Source: Cytobacillus gottheilii (GTDB lineage Bacteria; Bacillota; Bacilli; Bacillales; Cytobacillaceae). Taken from it: a stretch of DNA of 64,000 nt. Position 1 is the first letter of the stretch. Each line of letters starts with the position of its first letter. Both the position numbers and the translations under genes were made by a program. The stretch spans positions 1,270,975 through 1,334,974 of the forward strand of contig NZ_KV440945.1 of assembly GCF_001636345.1 (NCBI RefSeq). The letters are read 5' to 3'. The notes beneath the pieces are model-generated. The model saw only the letters and a list, made by a program, of their open reading frames with translations, was not told the origin of the DNA and did not search any database. Below are positions 1 to 10,247 of this stretch, piece after piece.

Positions 1-40
1 AAACGTTCCGCTGAGATCAGCAGATCTGGGGAGGCACTAG
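1..40 (+). CDS. motP: C-terminal end of MotP (partial)
   Basis: An open frame enters from the left edge and stops with TAG at 38-40, giving the tail NVPLRSADLGRH. It lies 3 bases before motS. In Bacillus the stator pair motP-motS is one operon, so this is most likely the end of motP, the MotA-like membrane partner of the sodium-driven stator. The motS ribosome binding site lies inside this tail. The visible sequence is too short for homology, so the call rests on gene order. Confidence 0.5.
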   Translation, partial: NVPLRSADLGRH

Positions 41-43
41 AAA

Positions 44-784
44 ATGAACGTTAAAAAGAGAGGGCCAAAACCTAAAAAAGGCGCGCCGACTTGGATGGTT
101 ACCTTCTCTGATTTAGTTACGCTCATTCTAGTATTTTTTATTCTGCTATTTTCCATGTCGCAAATAGACGTTTCTAAATTTCAGGCGATTGCGGAGTCTT
201 TTCGAACAAGAGAAATCTTAGATTTCTACCCTTCTGTTATCGAAAATCAACATCCAGGTGAAGCCAAAGACAGCGATGAAGATGTGAGCAGCAGTTCAGA
301 AGAAGGAACGCTGGATCATTTGCTTACTGAGGTACAGGTGTATCTGCAGGAAAACGGCATGGAAGATGTCATTGTTGCCAATAGAACAGAGCGGGGAGTT
401 GTGTTGGTTTTACAAGAGCAGATCCTGTTTGAAACAGGCGACGCCGATCTTAAAGAACAATCTTTCCCATTCTTAAACAAAGTGGCAACCATGCTTTCGG
501 AAATGCATAATTTGGTGAAGGTTGAAGGTCATACTGACAGCAGGCCGATCACCACTTACCGTTATCCATCGAACTGGGAACTGTCAGCAGCGCGCTCTGC
601 CAGTGTCATTCGTTATTTAGTTGAATCACAGCAATTAGACAGCAGCCGCTTTGCGGCAGTTGGTTATGGTGATACGCGTCCAGTAGCTGTAAATGACAGT
701 CCGGAAAATTTGAGCAAAAACCGAAGAGTTGAAATTATTATTTCTGATCCTGCTTACAATGAAGAGATTCAGGAAGAGCAATAG
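44..784 (+). CDS. motS: MotS, sodium-type flagellar stator subunit (MotB family)
   Basis: 246 aa. MotS with MotP forms a Na+-driven stator around the flagellar motor. Residues 1-15 are basic and cytoplasmic; one membrane helix follows (about 20-39) and starts with the ion-binding Asp23 in TFSDLVTLIL. A flexible acidic/serine linker (about 70-90) leads to an OmpA-type peptidoglycan-binding domain (about 105-235) with GHTDSRPI and NRRVEIII. Length fits MotB/MotS. The start is set by GGGGAGG at 28-34. The gene is followed by convergent acuC, as in the B. subtilis ccpA-motPS-acuCBA order, which favours MotS over MotB. Confidence 0.8.
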   Translation: MNVKKRGPKPKKGAPTWMVTFSDLVTLILVFFILLFSMSQIDVSKFQAIAESFRTREILDFYPSVIENQHPGEAKDSDEDVSSSSEEGTLDHLLTEVQVYLQENGMEDVIVANRTERGVVLVLQEQILFETGDADLKEQSFPFLNKVATMLSEMHNLVKVEGHTDSRPITTYRYPSNWELSAARSASVIRYLVESQQLDSSRFAAVGYGDTRPVAVNDSPENLSKNRRVEIIISDPAYNEEIQEEQ

Positions 785-785
785 G

Positions 786-826
786 AAACGTTCTGCAGGA
801 CTTCATAGTCCTCAGAACGTTTTTTT
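786..826 (+). terminator. Rho-independent terminator after motS
   Basis: Two-part hairpin (AAACGTTCTG plus AGGACT pairing with AGTCCT plus AGAACGTTT) with a TCAT loop, followed by a run of seven T. It ends motPS and separates it from convergent acuC. Confidence 0.85.
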
Positions 827-836
827 GTTAGGCGCT

Positions 837-2009
837 CTATTCTGAAGAGATCGGCTTTATATCTTTCAACGGATATAAAGCTTTTTCCAATGTAATTTGG
901 TTTTTTTCTTCAATTTCTTTTTTTCGGGGAATTGCTTTATAGGCATCCACTGGGTCATCCCATTCGACTGGTAAAGGAACAGGAGCTTCTTTTGCCCACT
1001 TTTCAATCCACTCCCTCGGTAATTTTCCGTAACTATTCGAGTTTTCTGTCATTTCAAGCCAAATCAGCGCCCAAGCTCTGGGAACAACACGCCAAATATC
1101 GTAGCCTCCCCCGCCAACTGCAATCCATCTGCCCTCACAATATTGGTGAGCTATTTCATGCGCCAGCTTTGGAATTTCACGATAAATTTTCATCGTGGCA
1201 GATAAGTGTGTAAGCGGATCCAAAAAATGTGCGTCTGCACCATTTTGTGTAAGTATAATATCAGGCTTAAAAAAGTCAGCAATTTTGCGAAGAGCTGTTT
1301 TGTAGGCATTAATCCATGAATCATCTTCTGTAAAGGCATCAACAGGAATATTAAAAGAATAACCATACCCTTTTCCTTGTCCCCGTTCATTTACATTTCC
1401 TGTTCCTGGGAATAAATAGCGGCCAGTTTCATGGATTGAAAATGTACACACATTAGGGTCGTCATAAAATGCCCATTGTACCCCATCTCCGTGATGTGCA
1501 TCTGTATCAATATACAAAACTCGTGCTTGATATTTTTCCTGCAGATACTTTATGGCAACAGAACTATCATTGTAGATGCAAAAACCAGATGCTTTTCCTC
1601 TAAAGCCATGATGCAAACCTCCGCCAATATGAAGAGCATGTTTTGCCTTCCCGCTCATGACATAATCAGCTGCAGCTAAAGTCCCGCCTACAAGCAATGA
1701 ACTGGCTTCATGCATATGAGGGAAAATAGGTGTATCCTCTGTTCCTAAGCCATAATTTTCAGCCGTTTCTTCATGAAGCATGCCAGCTCCTGCATTTTTA
1801 ACCGCCTGTATATAGCTTGGGTCATGAACAAGCTGGAGTTCTTCGTCCAGTGCTAAGCGCGGAGGAATCATTAATCCCTCTTGCAGTGCCCCAATTGATT
1901 GAAGTAAACTGACTGTTAGTTCTAGTCTCTTTTGATTAAAAGGATGGTCTTCGCTGAATTTGTAGTTCATTAAATCTTTCGAGTAAATAAATATGGAATC
2001 CTGCATCAT
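837..2009 (-). CDS. acuC: AcuC, class I-type protein lysine deacetylase
   Basis: 390 aa, histone-deacetylase fold. In B. subtilis AcuC removes the acetyl group from AcsA, reactivating acetyl-CoA synthetase that AcuA has acetylated. Zinc/catalytic signature residues are visible in YIDTDAHHGDGVQ and in the glycine-rich GGGGYDIWRV segment. The start codon overlaps the acuB stop as ATGA (2006-2009), which implies translational coupling; a second ATG follows immediately, so the first residue is uncertain by one. Third gene of acuABC, transcribed divergently from acsA. Confidence 0.9.
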   Translation of the reverse strand: MMQDSIFIYSKDLMNYKFSEDHPFNQKRLELTVSLLQSIGALQEGLMIPPRLALDEELQLVHDPSYIQAVKNAGAGMLHEETAENYGLGTEDTPIFPHMHEASSLLVGGTLAAADYVMSGKAKHALHIGGGLHHGFRGKASGFCIYNDSSVAIKYLQEKYQARVLYIDTDAHHGDGVQWAFYDDPNVCTFSIHETGRYLFPGTGNVNERGQGKGYGYSFNIPVDAFTEDDSWINAYKTALRKIADFFKPDIILTQNGADAHFLDPLTHLSATMKIYREIPKLAHEIAHQYCEGRWIAVGGGGYDIWRVVPRAWALIWLEMTENSNSYGKLPREWIEKWAKEAPVPLPVEWDDPVDAYKAIPRKKEIEEKNQITLEKALYPLKDIKPISSE

Positions 2010-2653
2010 AACGGCTTCCCGGAGTGATTTGGCCAGAGCACTTCATATCCTGCTGATGTTAAATCCTTTATGATCGAAAGAGGATTCATCGTTTGAACAC
2101 GGATGACAATGATTTTAAATTGATCATTCTTTTTATCCGGATAAACAAGCACACTTTGTATATTCGCTTTTCTTTCCCTAATAATGGATGTAACTTCATA
2201 AAGCTTTCCAGATTTATTTTCTACTCTTACTTCAATATGGGAACCGGGCTGATGAGCACCAGTGAGTTCGACTAAAGTATGAAGAAGATCCGTTTCAGTG
2301 ACGATGCCGACGAGCTTGTGATTTTTCACAATGGGCAGACAGCTAATCCGGTGTTCGTATAAAAGGGCAGATACTTCTGCAACTAAATCAAGCGGATGCC
2401 CAGTAATGATATCTTTTTGCATAAGTAAATGCAGTGGCTTTTGTAATGTACTCATAAATTGATCAGTTTCAAAAATCGATGGAGTTGCATCACGGATATC
2501 CCGATCTGTTACAAGTCCAATTAGTTGACCTTGCTCATCAATAATTGGCAAATGGCGGATTTTATTTGCACTCATGATTTTTACAGCGTCACCAATACTA
2601 TGTTCCTTTGTTAATGTGGTGACGTCTTGTTTCATTATTTCTTCCACAAGCAT
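2006..2653 (-). CDS. acuB: AcuB, CBS-pair plus ACT-like regulatory protein
   Basis: 215 aa. Two CBS domains (about 1-130) precede an ACT-like region (about 140-210). The N-terminus MLVEEIMKQDVTTL aligns well with known AcuB. An upstream in-frame GTG at 2665 is possible, but AAAGGTGGGG is 6 nt before the ATG at 2653, so I use the ATG. AcuB is genetically linked to acetoin/acetate utilisation, while its ligand is not settled; CBS pairs usually bind adenine nucleotides. Sits between acuA and acuC and is coupled to acuC. Confidence 0.88.
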   Translation of the reverse strand: MLVEEIMKQDVTTLTKEHSIGDAVKIMSANKIRHLPIIDEQGQLIGLVTDRDIRDATPSIFETDQFMSTLQKPLHLLMQKDIITGHPLDLVAEVSALLYEHRISCLPIVKNHKLVGIVTETDLLHTLVELTGAHQPGSHIEVRVENKSGKLYEVTSIIRERKANIQSVLVYPDKKNDQFKIIVIRVQTMNPLSIIKDLTSAGYEVLWPNHSGKPL

Positions 2654-2684
2654 GTTCTGCCCCACCTTTAGTAAGAAAATATTA

Positions 2685-3317
2685 TTAATACATAAAACGA
2701 TTCATAAATCTTAAACGATCAAATTGCTGGATTGAATCAGCTTGAATTCTTTTTCCGATTCTGGCCATTAAACAATTGGCAGGATGTGAACTTATCTCTG
2801 GCTCATCTGTTGCATACCATTCCAGTCCGCCGGCATTCATCATTTTTTCCATTACCTTACGATATTCCCATACATTTAACCCGGTGCCCTTTAGATCCCA
2901 ATGCCAATAATATTCTGTTGTAATGATGATATAATCTTCCATCGCATCGTCCATCATTGAAACCCTTAACAAATTTTTCCCTGTTCCGTAACCGCGGAAA
3001 CCAGGAATAACTTCGATGGCGCCTAATTCAATTAAATCAGGCATCTTTCCTTCTGACCATCTTTCAAGTGGATCTGGATATAGATAGGTAACATAGCCGA
3101 CAATCGTATCCCTGCAGCGTGCAATGATAATCCTTCCTTCTGGAAGTCCGGCAATTTCAATTAGGGCTTTCTTTTGCTGTTCTGGGGGGCGAAAAGCAGT
3201 CAAATCTTTATGAAATTCATATTCTGCTAGTTTTTCTGGTGGTATGGGTCCTTCAATTATTATATTTCCTCCAGGTGTTTTGAGTTCTTTGGCATTATAT
3301 GTTTTCGGATGCTCCAT
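2685..3317 (-). CDS. acuA: AcuA, GNAT protein lysine acetyltransferase
   Basis: 210 aa. AcuA acetylates the active-site lysine of AcsA to switch it off. GNAT-type acetyl-CoA region around ELGAIEVIPGFRGYGTGKNLL (read as motif, about 97-117), with conserved DPLERWSEG and TTEYYWHWDLKG. I start at MEHPKTYNAK because AGGCGGTG lies 7 nt upstream; the longer frame adds eight unlikely residues (MKILGGEL). First gene of acuABC, divergent from its substrate gene acsA. Confidence 0.92.
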   Translation of the reverse strand: MEHPKTYNAKELKTPGGNIIIEGPIPPEKLAEYEFHKDLTAFRPPEQQKKALIEIAGLPEGRIIIARCRDTIVGYVTYLYPDPLERWSEGKMPDLIELGAIEVIPGFRGYGTGKNLLRVSMMDDAMEDYIIITTEYYWHWDLKGTGLNVWEYRKVMEKMMNAGGLEWYATDEPEISSHPANCLMARIGKRIQADSIQQFDRLRFMNRFMY

Positions 3318-3352
3318 CAATTCACCGCCTAGTATTTTCATAGTTTAGTTCT

Positions 3353-3389
3353 ATTATACATAAAACTATAATGTGTGAAGCGCTTTCAC
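3353..3389 (-). promoter_or_regulatory. acuABC promoter with cre-like palindrome
   Basis: On the minus strand a TATAAT lies at 3358-3353, about 36 bp upstream of the acuA ATG. Just upstream, 3375-3389 reads GTGAAGCGCTTTCAC, a near-palindrome resembling a CcpA cre site but one base short in one half. In B. subtilis acuABC and acsA are both repressed by CcpA, so the placement makes sense. Whether this shortened site is functional is inference. Confidence 0.5.
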
Positions 3390-3476
3390 TGAATTTTCTA
3401 TAAAATTTTTGTGAATATAAACATAAGGCTAATTGTAAAAATATATAGTCATTTAGAAGGAATAATATTTTAAAAA

Positions 3477-3505
3477 TTGAGAAAACAAATTATCTGTACT
3501 ATAAT
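3477..3505 (+). promoter_or_regulatory. acsA promoter (sigma-A)
   Basis: TTGAGA (3477-3482), 17 bp spacer, TATAAT (3500-3505): close to sigma-A consensus. The acsA ribosome binding site AAAGGGGGA follows at 3521. Confidence 0.75.
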
Positions 3506-3538
3506 AATAGCAAACGAATAAAAGGGGGATTTTGGCAT

Positions 3539-5257
3539 ATGAAATTGGAAGCGCTGCCAGTAATTCGAGGGAATTATTATTTGGAAAATTATGATGAGCA
3601 ATACGCTAGTTATGATTGGTCAGAAGCAGAGAAGAATTTCTCGTGGAGTGAAACGGGAAAAGTAAATCTGGCATATGAAGCCATCGATCGCCATGCTGAA
3701 AACTTTAGGAAAAATAAAGTCGCTCTTTATTATCGAGATGGAATCAGAAATGAAAAGTATACGTTTAAAGAAATGAAAGATCAGTCCAATAAAGCAGGAA
3801 ATGTTCTTAAGACACATGCAAATGTTGAAAAAGGGGATCGGGTATTTATTTTTATGCCACGCTGCCCGGAGCTCTATTTCTCTGTATTAGGTTCGATTAA
3901 ACTGGGAGCCATTATTGGACCTTTATTTGAAGCATTTATGGAGGGAGCTGTAAAGGATCGTCTTGAGGACAGTGAAGCGAAGGTGCTGATTACAACACCT
4001 GAACTGCTTGATCGTGTACCGGTTGACCAGCTGCCTGCATTAAAGTCAATTGTTTTAATCGGGGAAGACATCAAGGAAGAAGGCATATATATTGATTTCA
4101 GAAAAAGAATGGAAGAAGCGAGCAAACAGCTGGAGATTGAGTGGGTTGACTTATCAGACGGTCTTATCCTGCATTATACTTCCGGTTCGACTGGGAAGCC
4201 AAAAGGAGTATTGCATGTTCATAAAGCGATGGTGCAGCATGCACAGACAGCCAAATGGGTTCTGGATTTAAAAGAGGATGATGTATACTGGTGTACAGCT
4301 GATCCAGGCTGGGTTACAGGCACAAGTTATGGAATCTTTGGACCATGGCTAAACGGAGTGTCGAATGTCATTGTGGGCGGGCGCTTCAACCCTGAAACGT
4401 GGTACAAAATGATTGAAGAATATGGAGTAACTGTCTGGTATAGCGCTCCAACTGCATTTAGGATGTTGATGGGAGCAGGAGATGAAGTCATTAAAAAATT
4501 TGATTTATCAAGCCTGCGCCATATTTTGAGTGTAGGTGAGCCGCTCAATCCGGAAGTGATTAAATGGGGAATGAAGGTATTTGGATTGCGCATTCATGAT
4601 ACATGGTGGATGACAGAAACAGGTGCACAGCTTATTTGTAATTATCCATCAATGGAGATTAAGCCTGGTTCGATGGGGAAACCAGTCCCAGGTGTTAAGG
4701 CAGCTATTGTTGATGACCAGGGAAATGAACTTCCTCCAAATAGAATGGGGAACTTGGCTATTAAAAAAGGCTGGCCATCCATGATGGCAGCGATCTGGAA
4801 TAACCCGCAAAAATATGAATCTTACTTTATGCCAGGAGATTGGTATGTTTCAGGAGATTCTGCTTATATGGACGAGGAAGGGTATTTCTGGTTCCAAGGG
4901 CGTGTAGATGATGTGATTATGACATCGGGCGAACGTGTTGGCCCATTTGAGGTTGAGAGCAAGCTGTTAGAGCATCCAGCTGTTGCAGAGGCTGGAGTCA
5001 TTGGGAAGCCGGATCCTGTCAGGGGAGAAATTATTAAAGCTTTTGTTGCTTTAATGGACGGCTATGAAGCATCAGATGAACTCATTGAAGATATTCGCGT
5101 ATTTGTTAAAAAAGGATTGGCTGCACATGCTGCACCAAGAGAAATTGAATTCCGCGATAAATTGCCTAAAACGAGAAGCGGAAAAATCATGCGCCGTGTT
5201 TTAAAAGCATGGGAATTAGAGCTTCCAACAGGCGATTTATCGACAATGGAAGATTAA
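3539..5257 (+). CDS. acsA: AcsA, acetyl-CoA synthetase (AMP-forming)
   Basis: 572 aa. Converts acetate, ATP and CoA to acetyl-CoA through acetyl-AMP. ANL-superfamily motifs: P-loop-like YTSGSTGKPKG (about 213-223), WWMTETGA, and the C-terminal KTRSGKIMRR. Lys549 in that motif sits at the same number as the lysine acetylated by AcuA in B. subtilis. Divergent from acuABC, which encodes its acetylation/deacetylation switch. Start supported by AAAGGGGGA and a good promoter. Confidence 0.96.
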   Translation: MKLEALPVIRGNYYLENYDEQYASYDWSEAEKNFSWSETGKVNLAYEAIDRHAENFRKNKVALYYRDGIRNEKYTFKEMKDQSNKAGNVLKTHANVEKGDRVFIFMPRCPELYFSVLGSIKLGAIIGPLFEAFMEGAVKDRLEDSEAKVLITTPELLDRVPVDQLPALKSIVLIGEDIKEEGIYIDFRKRMEEASKQLEIEWVDLSDGLILHYTSGSTGKPKGVLHVHKAMVQHAQTAKWVLDLKEDDVYWCTADPGWVTGTSYGIFGPWLNGVSNVIVGGRFNPETWYKMIEEYGVTVWYSAPTAFRMLMGAGDEVIKKFDLSSLRHILSVGEPLNPEVIKWGMKVFGLRIHDTWWMTETGAQLICNYPSMEIKPGSMGKPVPGVKAAIVDDQGNELPPNRMGNLAIKKGWPSMMAAIWNNPQKYESYFMPGDWYVSGDSAYMDEEGYFWFQGRVDDVIMTSGERVGPFEVESKLLEHPAVAEAGVIGKPDPVRGEIIKAFVALMDGYEASDELIEDIRVFVKKGLAAHAAPREIEFRDKLPKTRSGKIMRRVLKAWELELPTGDLSTMED

Positions 5258-5304
5258 AAGGAAATAGCTCCTTTTCAAGATCATGAAGGAAAATGATGAT
5301 AAAT

Positions 5305-5332
5305 AAAAAAAGCGCCATTTGGCGCTTTTTTT
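5305..5332. terminator. Bidirectional terminator between acsA and the PBP gene
   Basis: AGCGCC/GGCGCT stem with ATTT loop, flanked by A-run on the left and T-run on the right, so it can serve both convergent genes. Confidence 0.85.
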
Positions 5333-5378
5333 ACGTTATATAGGAAGTGTCTGGCGCGAGGCTAAACACTTCTTTGTC

Positions 5379-8309
5379 TTATTCGGAACCTCCGTCACCA
5401 GGCGGTTCCGGCTCCTCTGCTCCTCCGCCTGCATTCCCATCATCGTTACCTGGATTTTGAGGTGGCTCTGGCGGTGTATCAGGGTTAGGGTCTGGCTCTG
5501 GCTCTGTGTCTGTATCATTATTTTCAGGAGGCTTCTCGCTGTCAGAATTGTCGGCAGGAGGGTTATCCTCTGGTGTGCTGCCGATTTGTACTGAGTTAGA
5601 AGGTGCTGATTCCTGACCAGCAATGTCAACGGCTGTTACATAATAGGTGCCATTGCCTGCCTTAAATGACAATGCCTCGCCAGCATGAATCGAAGCAACC
5701 TTTCCGCCTCCGCCATATATACGGTAGCCAATTACATCATTTTCTGAATGTGCATTCCATGTTAATGTGCTGCCAGAGGACTTAACGGCAGGCGGCGCTG
5801 GTACTTTCCCGTTTTCCTCCATTTTGTCATCGGCAACAAGTATCCTGGACCATCGATCTTTTCTAGGAATAAGATCACTTGGATTGACGTTTGATATTCC
5901 GAATAACTTTTCGATATAATCTGGATTTAAGATCATGCCTGGCTCAGAAAATTCCTCAGGTGTAGATGGAAGAGCCATATATTTTCTGTCTCCGATTCTT
6001 ACCAGTCGACCTGTACCTAAGCTGTCGTCAGTTTGTGTAGGAACAAATTTTGCATTAAATAGATCTGTTTCCACAAGCCCTGCTGCGGAACATGCTTCGG
6101 ATGGAAGCAGTCCAGAGATGGCACAGAATGATCTGCTGACGATTCCGCCCGGCATTTTAAAGCTTTCGCTAGGATCTACAAGTTCAGGTGCTATGTCATA
6201 GGCAGCGTTCATTAGATCAGCCCATAGATAGTTCGTCCTTAAGCTGTAGTTTAGACCGCCGGATTTTAATGATTTAGGTGTATCATAACCGGTCCATATG
6301 CCAAAAGATACGTTTGGATTGGAAGCAACGAACCAGGAATCATAAAATTCGTTTCCTGTTCCTGTTTTTCCAGCCCAATCTGAGGCAAACTTCAATCTGC
6401 TTTTAATAGATGTAGCTGTTCCGTTATTAATAACATCACGCATCATATCGATCGTTAAGTATGCAGTTTGCGGACTGAAAACATCAACTGGCTCGGCTTC
6501 ATGCTGAAAGATCGGGTTTCCTTCTTTATCTGTTATTTTCTCAATGAGATAGGCATCCACAAACTGGCCGCCATTTGCAAAGGTGCCATATGCATTTGTA
6601 TTTTCTTCTACTGTCACACCATATTCTAAAGATCCAATAGATGTTGCAAGATTGGTATAGTCTGCTTCATAAAGGGAAGTAAAGCCCATTTTAGCAAGAT
6701 ATTCTGCTGGTCTTTGATCAACAATATCTTTATATAGCTTAACAGCGGGCACGTTATAAGATTCTGCTAATGCATAACGTGCGGATACAAGACCGCTATA
6801 GGATCTCGTATAGTTGTTCGGCCATGGTCTGCTTAAAGCTGGATTCAAGTGAAGCGGTACGTCAGGCAAAATTGTGCCTGGCGATGCTTTTCCTAACTCC
6901 ATTGCCGGTGCATAAACAAGCAATGGCTTCATTGTTGAGCCATTTTGCCTGATAGCTTTTGTTGCATGGTTCGTCTGTTCCCGTTCATGATCACGGCCGC
7001 CTACGAAGCTGATGATTTTGCCGGTTTTATTTTCAATTAAGATAGCCCCTACTTCAACAGGCTCCATGACTTGAACATTCTCTCCAGTTTCAGGATCTTC
7101 AAAGGTTTCCCCTTTATCTGGTCCGTAATTTGGATAATTATCTTTCACTTTTTGCATGCTGTCATAGATTTCTTTATTAATAGTAGAATGAATTTTATAG
7201 CCATTTTGTCTAATATTGCGGTCTGCTAAAGTACGATACTCTTCCCTTAGCTGATCATCATTTTTCAAGTCTTCTTCTTCATATCCATCATTTTCAGCTA
7301 ATACCTTACTCATGATGTCAACTGCTCGTTTTTCGATTTCAACCGTTAAATAAGGATATTTCTCCAGAGGATTGTCCTCACTTTGTTTTCTGAAATCCTG
7401 CGTAATATCATAAGCAATCGCTTCATCATATTGTTTTTTATCGATCTGTTCATCATCATACATTCTTTTTAAAACGGTTTTCATTCTGCTGAGTCCGGGT
7501 TCTAATCCTTCCGGCTCCTTTAATTCACCAGCCTGTGTAAAAGGAGTATAGCCGAACGGACTTTGCGGAAGACCTGCAATAAAGGCAGCCTGCGGCAGAC
7601 TTAAATCTTTTGCAGCAACACCAAAAATTCCTTCTGCAGCCGATTGAACTCCTGCAATATTTCTCCCGGCAGAATTGCGCCCAAAGGTAGAGACATTCAT
7701 ATAAGCTTCTAGAATTTCTTTCTTATCAAAAAACTTCTCAAGCCTTAAAGCGAGCAGAATTTCTTTTGCTTTTCGTTCAAAAGAAACTTCATTTGTTAGA
7801 ATCTGATTTTTAATCAGCTGCTGCGTTAAAGTACTTCCTCCAGATTGGACAGAGGAGTTACTGACTTCCTGAAAAAGTGCACGCAGTATTGCTTTAGGAA
7901 CAACTCCTTCGTGCTCATAAAAATATTCATCTTCAGTAGCAACAATTGCATTCACCAAATACTCGGAAACATTATCAATATTTACTTCTTCACGTTCCAG
8001 ATCTGTTCTAAGCTTTCCTAAATAGACATCGTTTGCAAAATAAAGCTCTGATGTTTCTTCATAGTTGTATATGTCTTTTTTCATATTGTCGTATGAACGA
8101 ATTGGTTCATCTTTAACAAGTGAAGCAAAGTAGCCTGCGCCAGCTCCGCCTGCAAAGGCTGTACCAAGTACGGCAACAATGATAAATAAGAGCGTCAAAT
8201 TCCAAATGACCTGGTATGTGATGCTAGCACCTTTGACTGTTTTCTTATCTGTAAAGAAACCGGTTGTCGGCTTTAACTTATTCTTCCATCTTTGAAGAAT
8301 TTCTTTCAT
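5379..8309 (-). CDS. Class A penicillin-binding protein with C-terminal FN3 domain
   Basis: 976 aa bifunctional peptidoglycan synthase anchored in the membrane. Short cytoplasmic N-terminus, one membrane helix (about 30-60 with a GGAGAGY stretch), glycosyltransferase 51 domain with ATEDEYFYEHEG and QSGGSTLTQQ, then a transpeptidase domain with the three catalytic motifs STMK, SYN and KTGTG. After the transpeptidase comes a fibronectin type III-like module and a tail of about 60 residues made almost only of Pro, Glu, Asp, Asn and Gly. AGGGGG in front of three clustered ATGs favours the ATG at 8309; the longest frame starts 20 codons earlier. B. subtilis has no PBP gene at this place. Confidence 0.88.
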   Translation of the reverse strand: MKEILQRWKNKLKPTTGFFTDKKTVKGASITYQVIWNLTLLFIIVAVLGTAFAGGAGAGYFASLVKDEPIRSYDNMKKDIYNYEETSELYFANDVYLGKLRTDLEREEVNIDNVSEYLVNAIVATEDEYFYEHEGVVPKAILRALFQEVSNSSVQSGGSTLTQQLIKNQILTNEVSFERKAKEILLALRLEKFFDKKEILEAYMNVSTFGRNSAGRNIAGVQSAAEGIFGVAAKDLSLPQAAFIAGLPQSPFGYTPFTQAGELKEPEGLEPGLSRMKTVLKRMYDDEQIDKKQYDEAIAYDITQDFRKQSEDNPLEKYPYLTVEIEKRAVDIMSKVLAENDGYEEEDLKNDDQLREEYRTLADRNIRQNGYKIHSTINKEIYDSMQKVKDNYPNYGPDKGETFEDPETGENVQVMEPVEVGAILIENKTGKIISFVGGRDHEREQTNHATKAIRQNGSTMKPLLVYAPAMELGKASPGTILPDVPLHLNPALSRPWPNNYTRSYSGLVSARYALAESYNVPAVKLYKDIVDQRPAEYLAKMGFTSLYEADYTNLATSIGSLEYGVTVEENTNAYGTFANGGQFVDAYLIEKITDKEGNPIFQHEAEPVDVFSPQTAYLTIDMMRDVINNGTATSIKSRLKFASDWAGKTGTGNEFYDSWFVASNPNVSFGIWTGYDTPKSLKSGGLNYSLRTNYLWADLMNAAYDIAPELVDPSESFKMPGGIVSRSFCAISGLLPSEACSAAGLVETDLFNAKFVPTQTDDSLGTGRLVRIGDRKYMALPSTPEEFSEPGMILNPDYIEKLFGISNVNPSDLIPRKDRWSRILVADDKMEENGKVPAPPAVKSSGSTLTWNAHSENDVIGYRIYGGGGKVASIHAGEALSFKAGNGTYYVTAVDIAGQESAPSNSVQIGSTPEDNPPADNSDSEKPPENNDTDTEPEPDPNPDTPPEPPQNPGNDDGNAGGGAEEPEPPGDGGSE

Positions 8310-8557
8310 ACGCATCATTCCCCCTAAAATCACATACATTATAGCATAAGTCAAACTGTAATATGACAACGTTCACCATTTATCTGAAATTTCCTTTTAT
8401 TTCTATTAGGATTATTGAGCGAATAATGTTATTTTATTAATAATCATGGCGAATATGTTTCTATAGATGGGGATTCATGTCTCTAGGACACCAAAGATGT
8501 CTATGTCAGCAGAATTGGGGAGAAATTCAAAGAAATCATATTTGATCCCTTATAATA

Positions 8558-8585
8558 TTGACACCAGAATACTAAATATGATAAA
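8558..8585 (+). promoter_or_regulatory. Probable promoter of the tyrS leader
   Basis: TTGACA at 8558-8563 followed 16 bp later by GATAAA (8580-8585). The -35 is perfect, the -10 weak. It lies about 30 bp before the base of T-box stem I. Confidence 0.5.
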
Positions 8586-8614
8586 ACTGCTTTATTAACT
8601 AAATAGCTTATGCA

Positions 8615-8862
8615 TTGACGGGAATTAGTAGTGCTTCTATCCCTGTTTCAGAAAGCCGGCGGCTGCTGTGAGCCGGTGCAAATAGAAGGATGAATTACCT
8701 CCCTGAGCGTTTTCGCTGTCAACCTGTGATCGGGCAGTTATAGCAGCGGACGGATCAAACCGTTATTTTTGTTTGAGTGGAGGATTTTTTATCCTCAATC
8801 TGGGTGGTACCGCGCAATGTATTTATGCGTCCCTGCAATTTGCAGGGGCGTTTTTTATTTGA
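8615..8862 (+). promoter_or_regulatory. T-box riboswitch (tRNA-Tyr sensing) upstream of tyrS
   Basis: Stem I is closed by TTGAC (8615) pairing with GTCAA (about 8718). The T-box sequence TGGGTGGTACCGCG is at 8801-8814 and the competing terminator GCG-CCCTGCA/TGCAGGG-GCG with T6 at 8827-8856. GAATTACC at 8692-8699 contains a UAC codon (8696-8698), the expected tyrosine specifier. Uncharged tRNA-Tyr should stabilise the antiterminator and allow tyrS expression. Confidence 0.93.
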
Positions 8863-8879
8863 TTGAAATAGGAGGATAA

Positions 8880-10142
<1,263 letters not shown>

Positions 10143-10174
10143 GCAGTATAATTCAAGAATTAAAATAAACAACG

Positions 10175-10217
10175 AAGAGGATGATATGTTCATAATAAGC
10201 ATATGTCCTCTTTTTTT
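10175..10217 (+). terminator. Terminator after tyrS
   Basis: AAGAGGA and ATATG on the left pair with CATAT and TCCTCTT on the right, followed by seven T. The longest frame of the next gene runs into this hairpin, another reason to start that gene later. Confidence 0.75.
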
Positions 10218-10247
10218 ATTATAAAAAAGAAGGCAGGTGAGCATTCA

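Noticed and set aside
932..1213. Plus-strand frames inside acuC (also 1476-1679)
   Set aside because: Antisense to a well-supported gene, without RBS.
5319..5629. Arg/Trp-rich plus-strand frame and a Gln-rich minus-strand frame in the tail of the PBP gene
   Set aside because: Both are shadows of the low-complexity Pro/Glu/Asp coding tail; no RBS and biased composition follow from the repeated codons.
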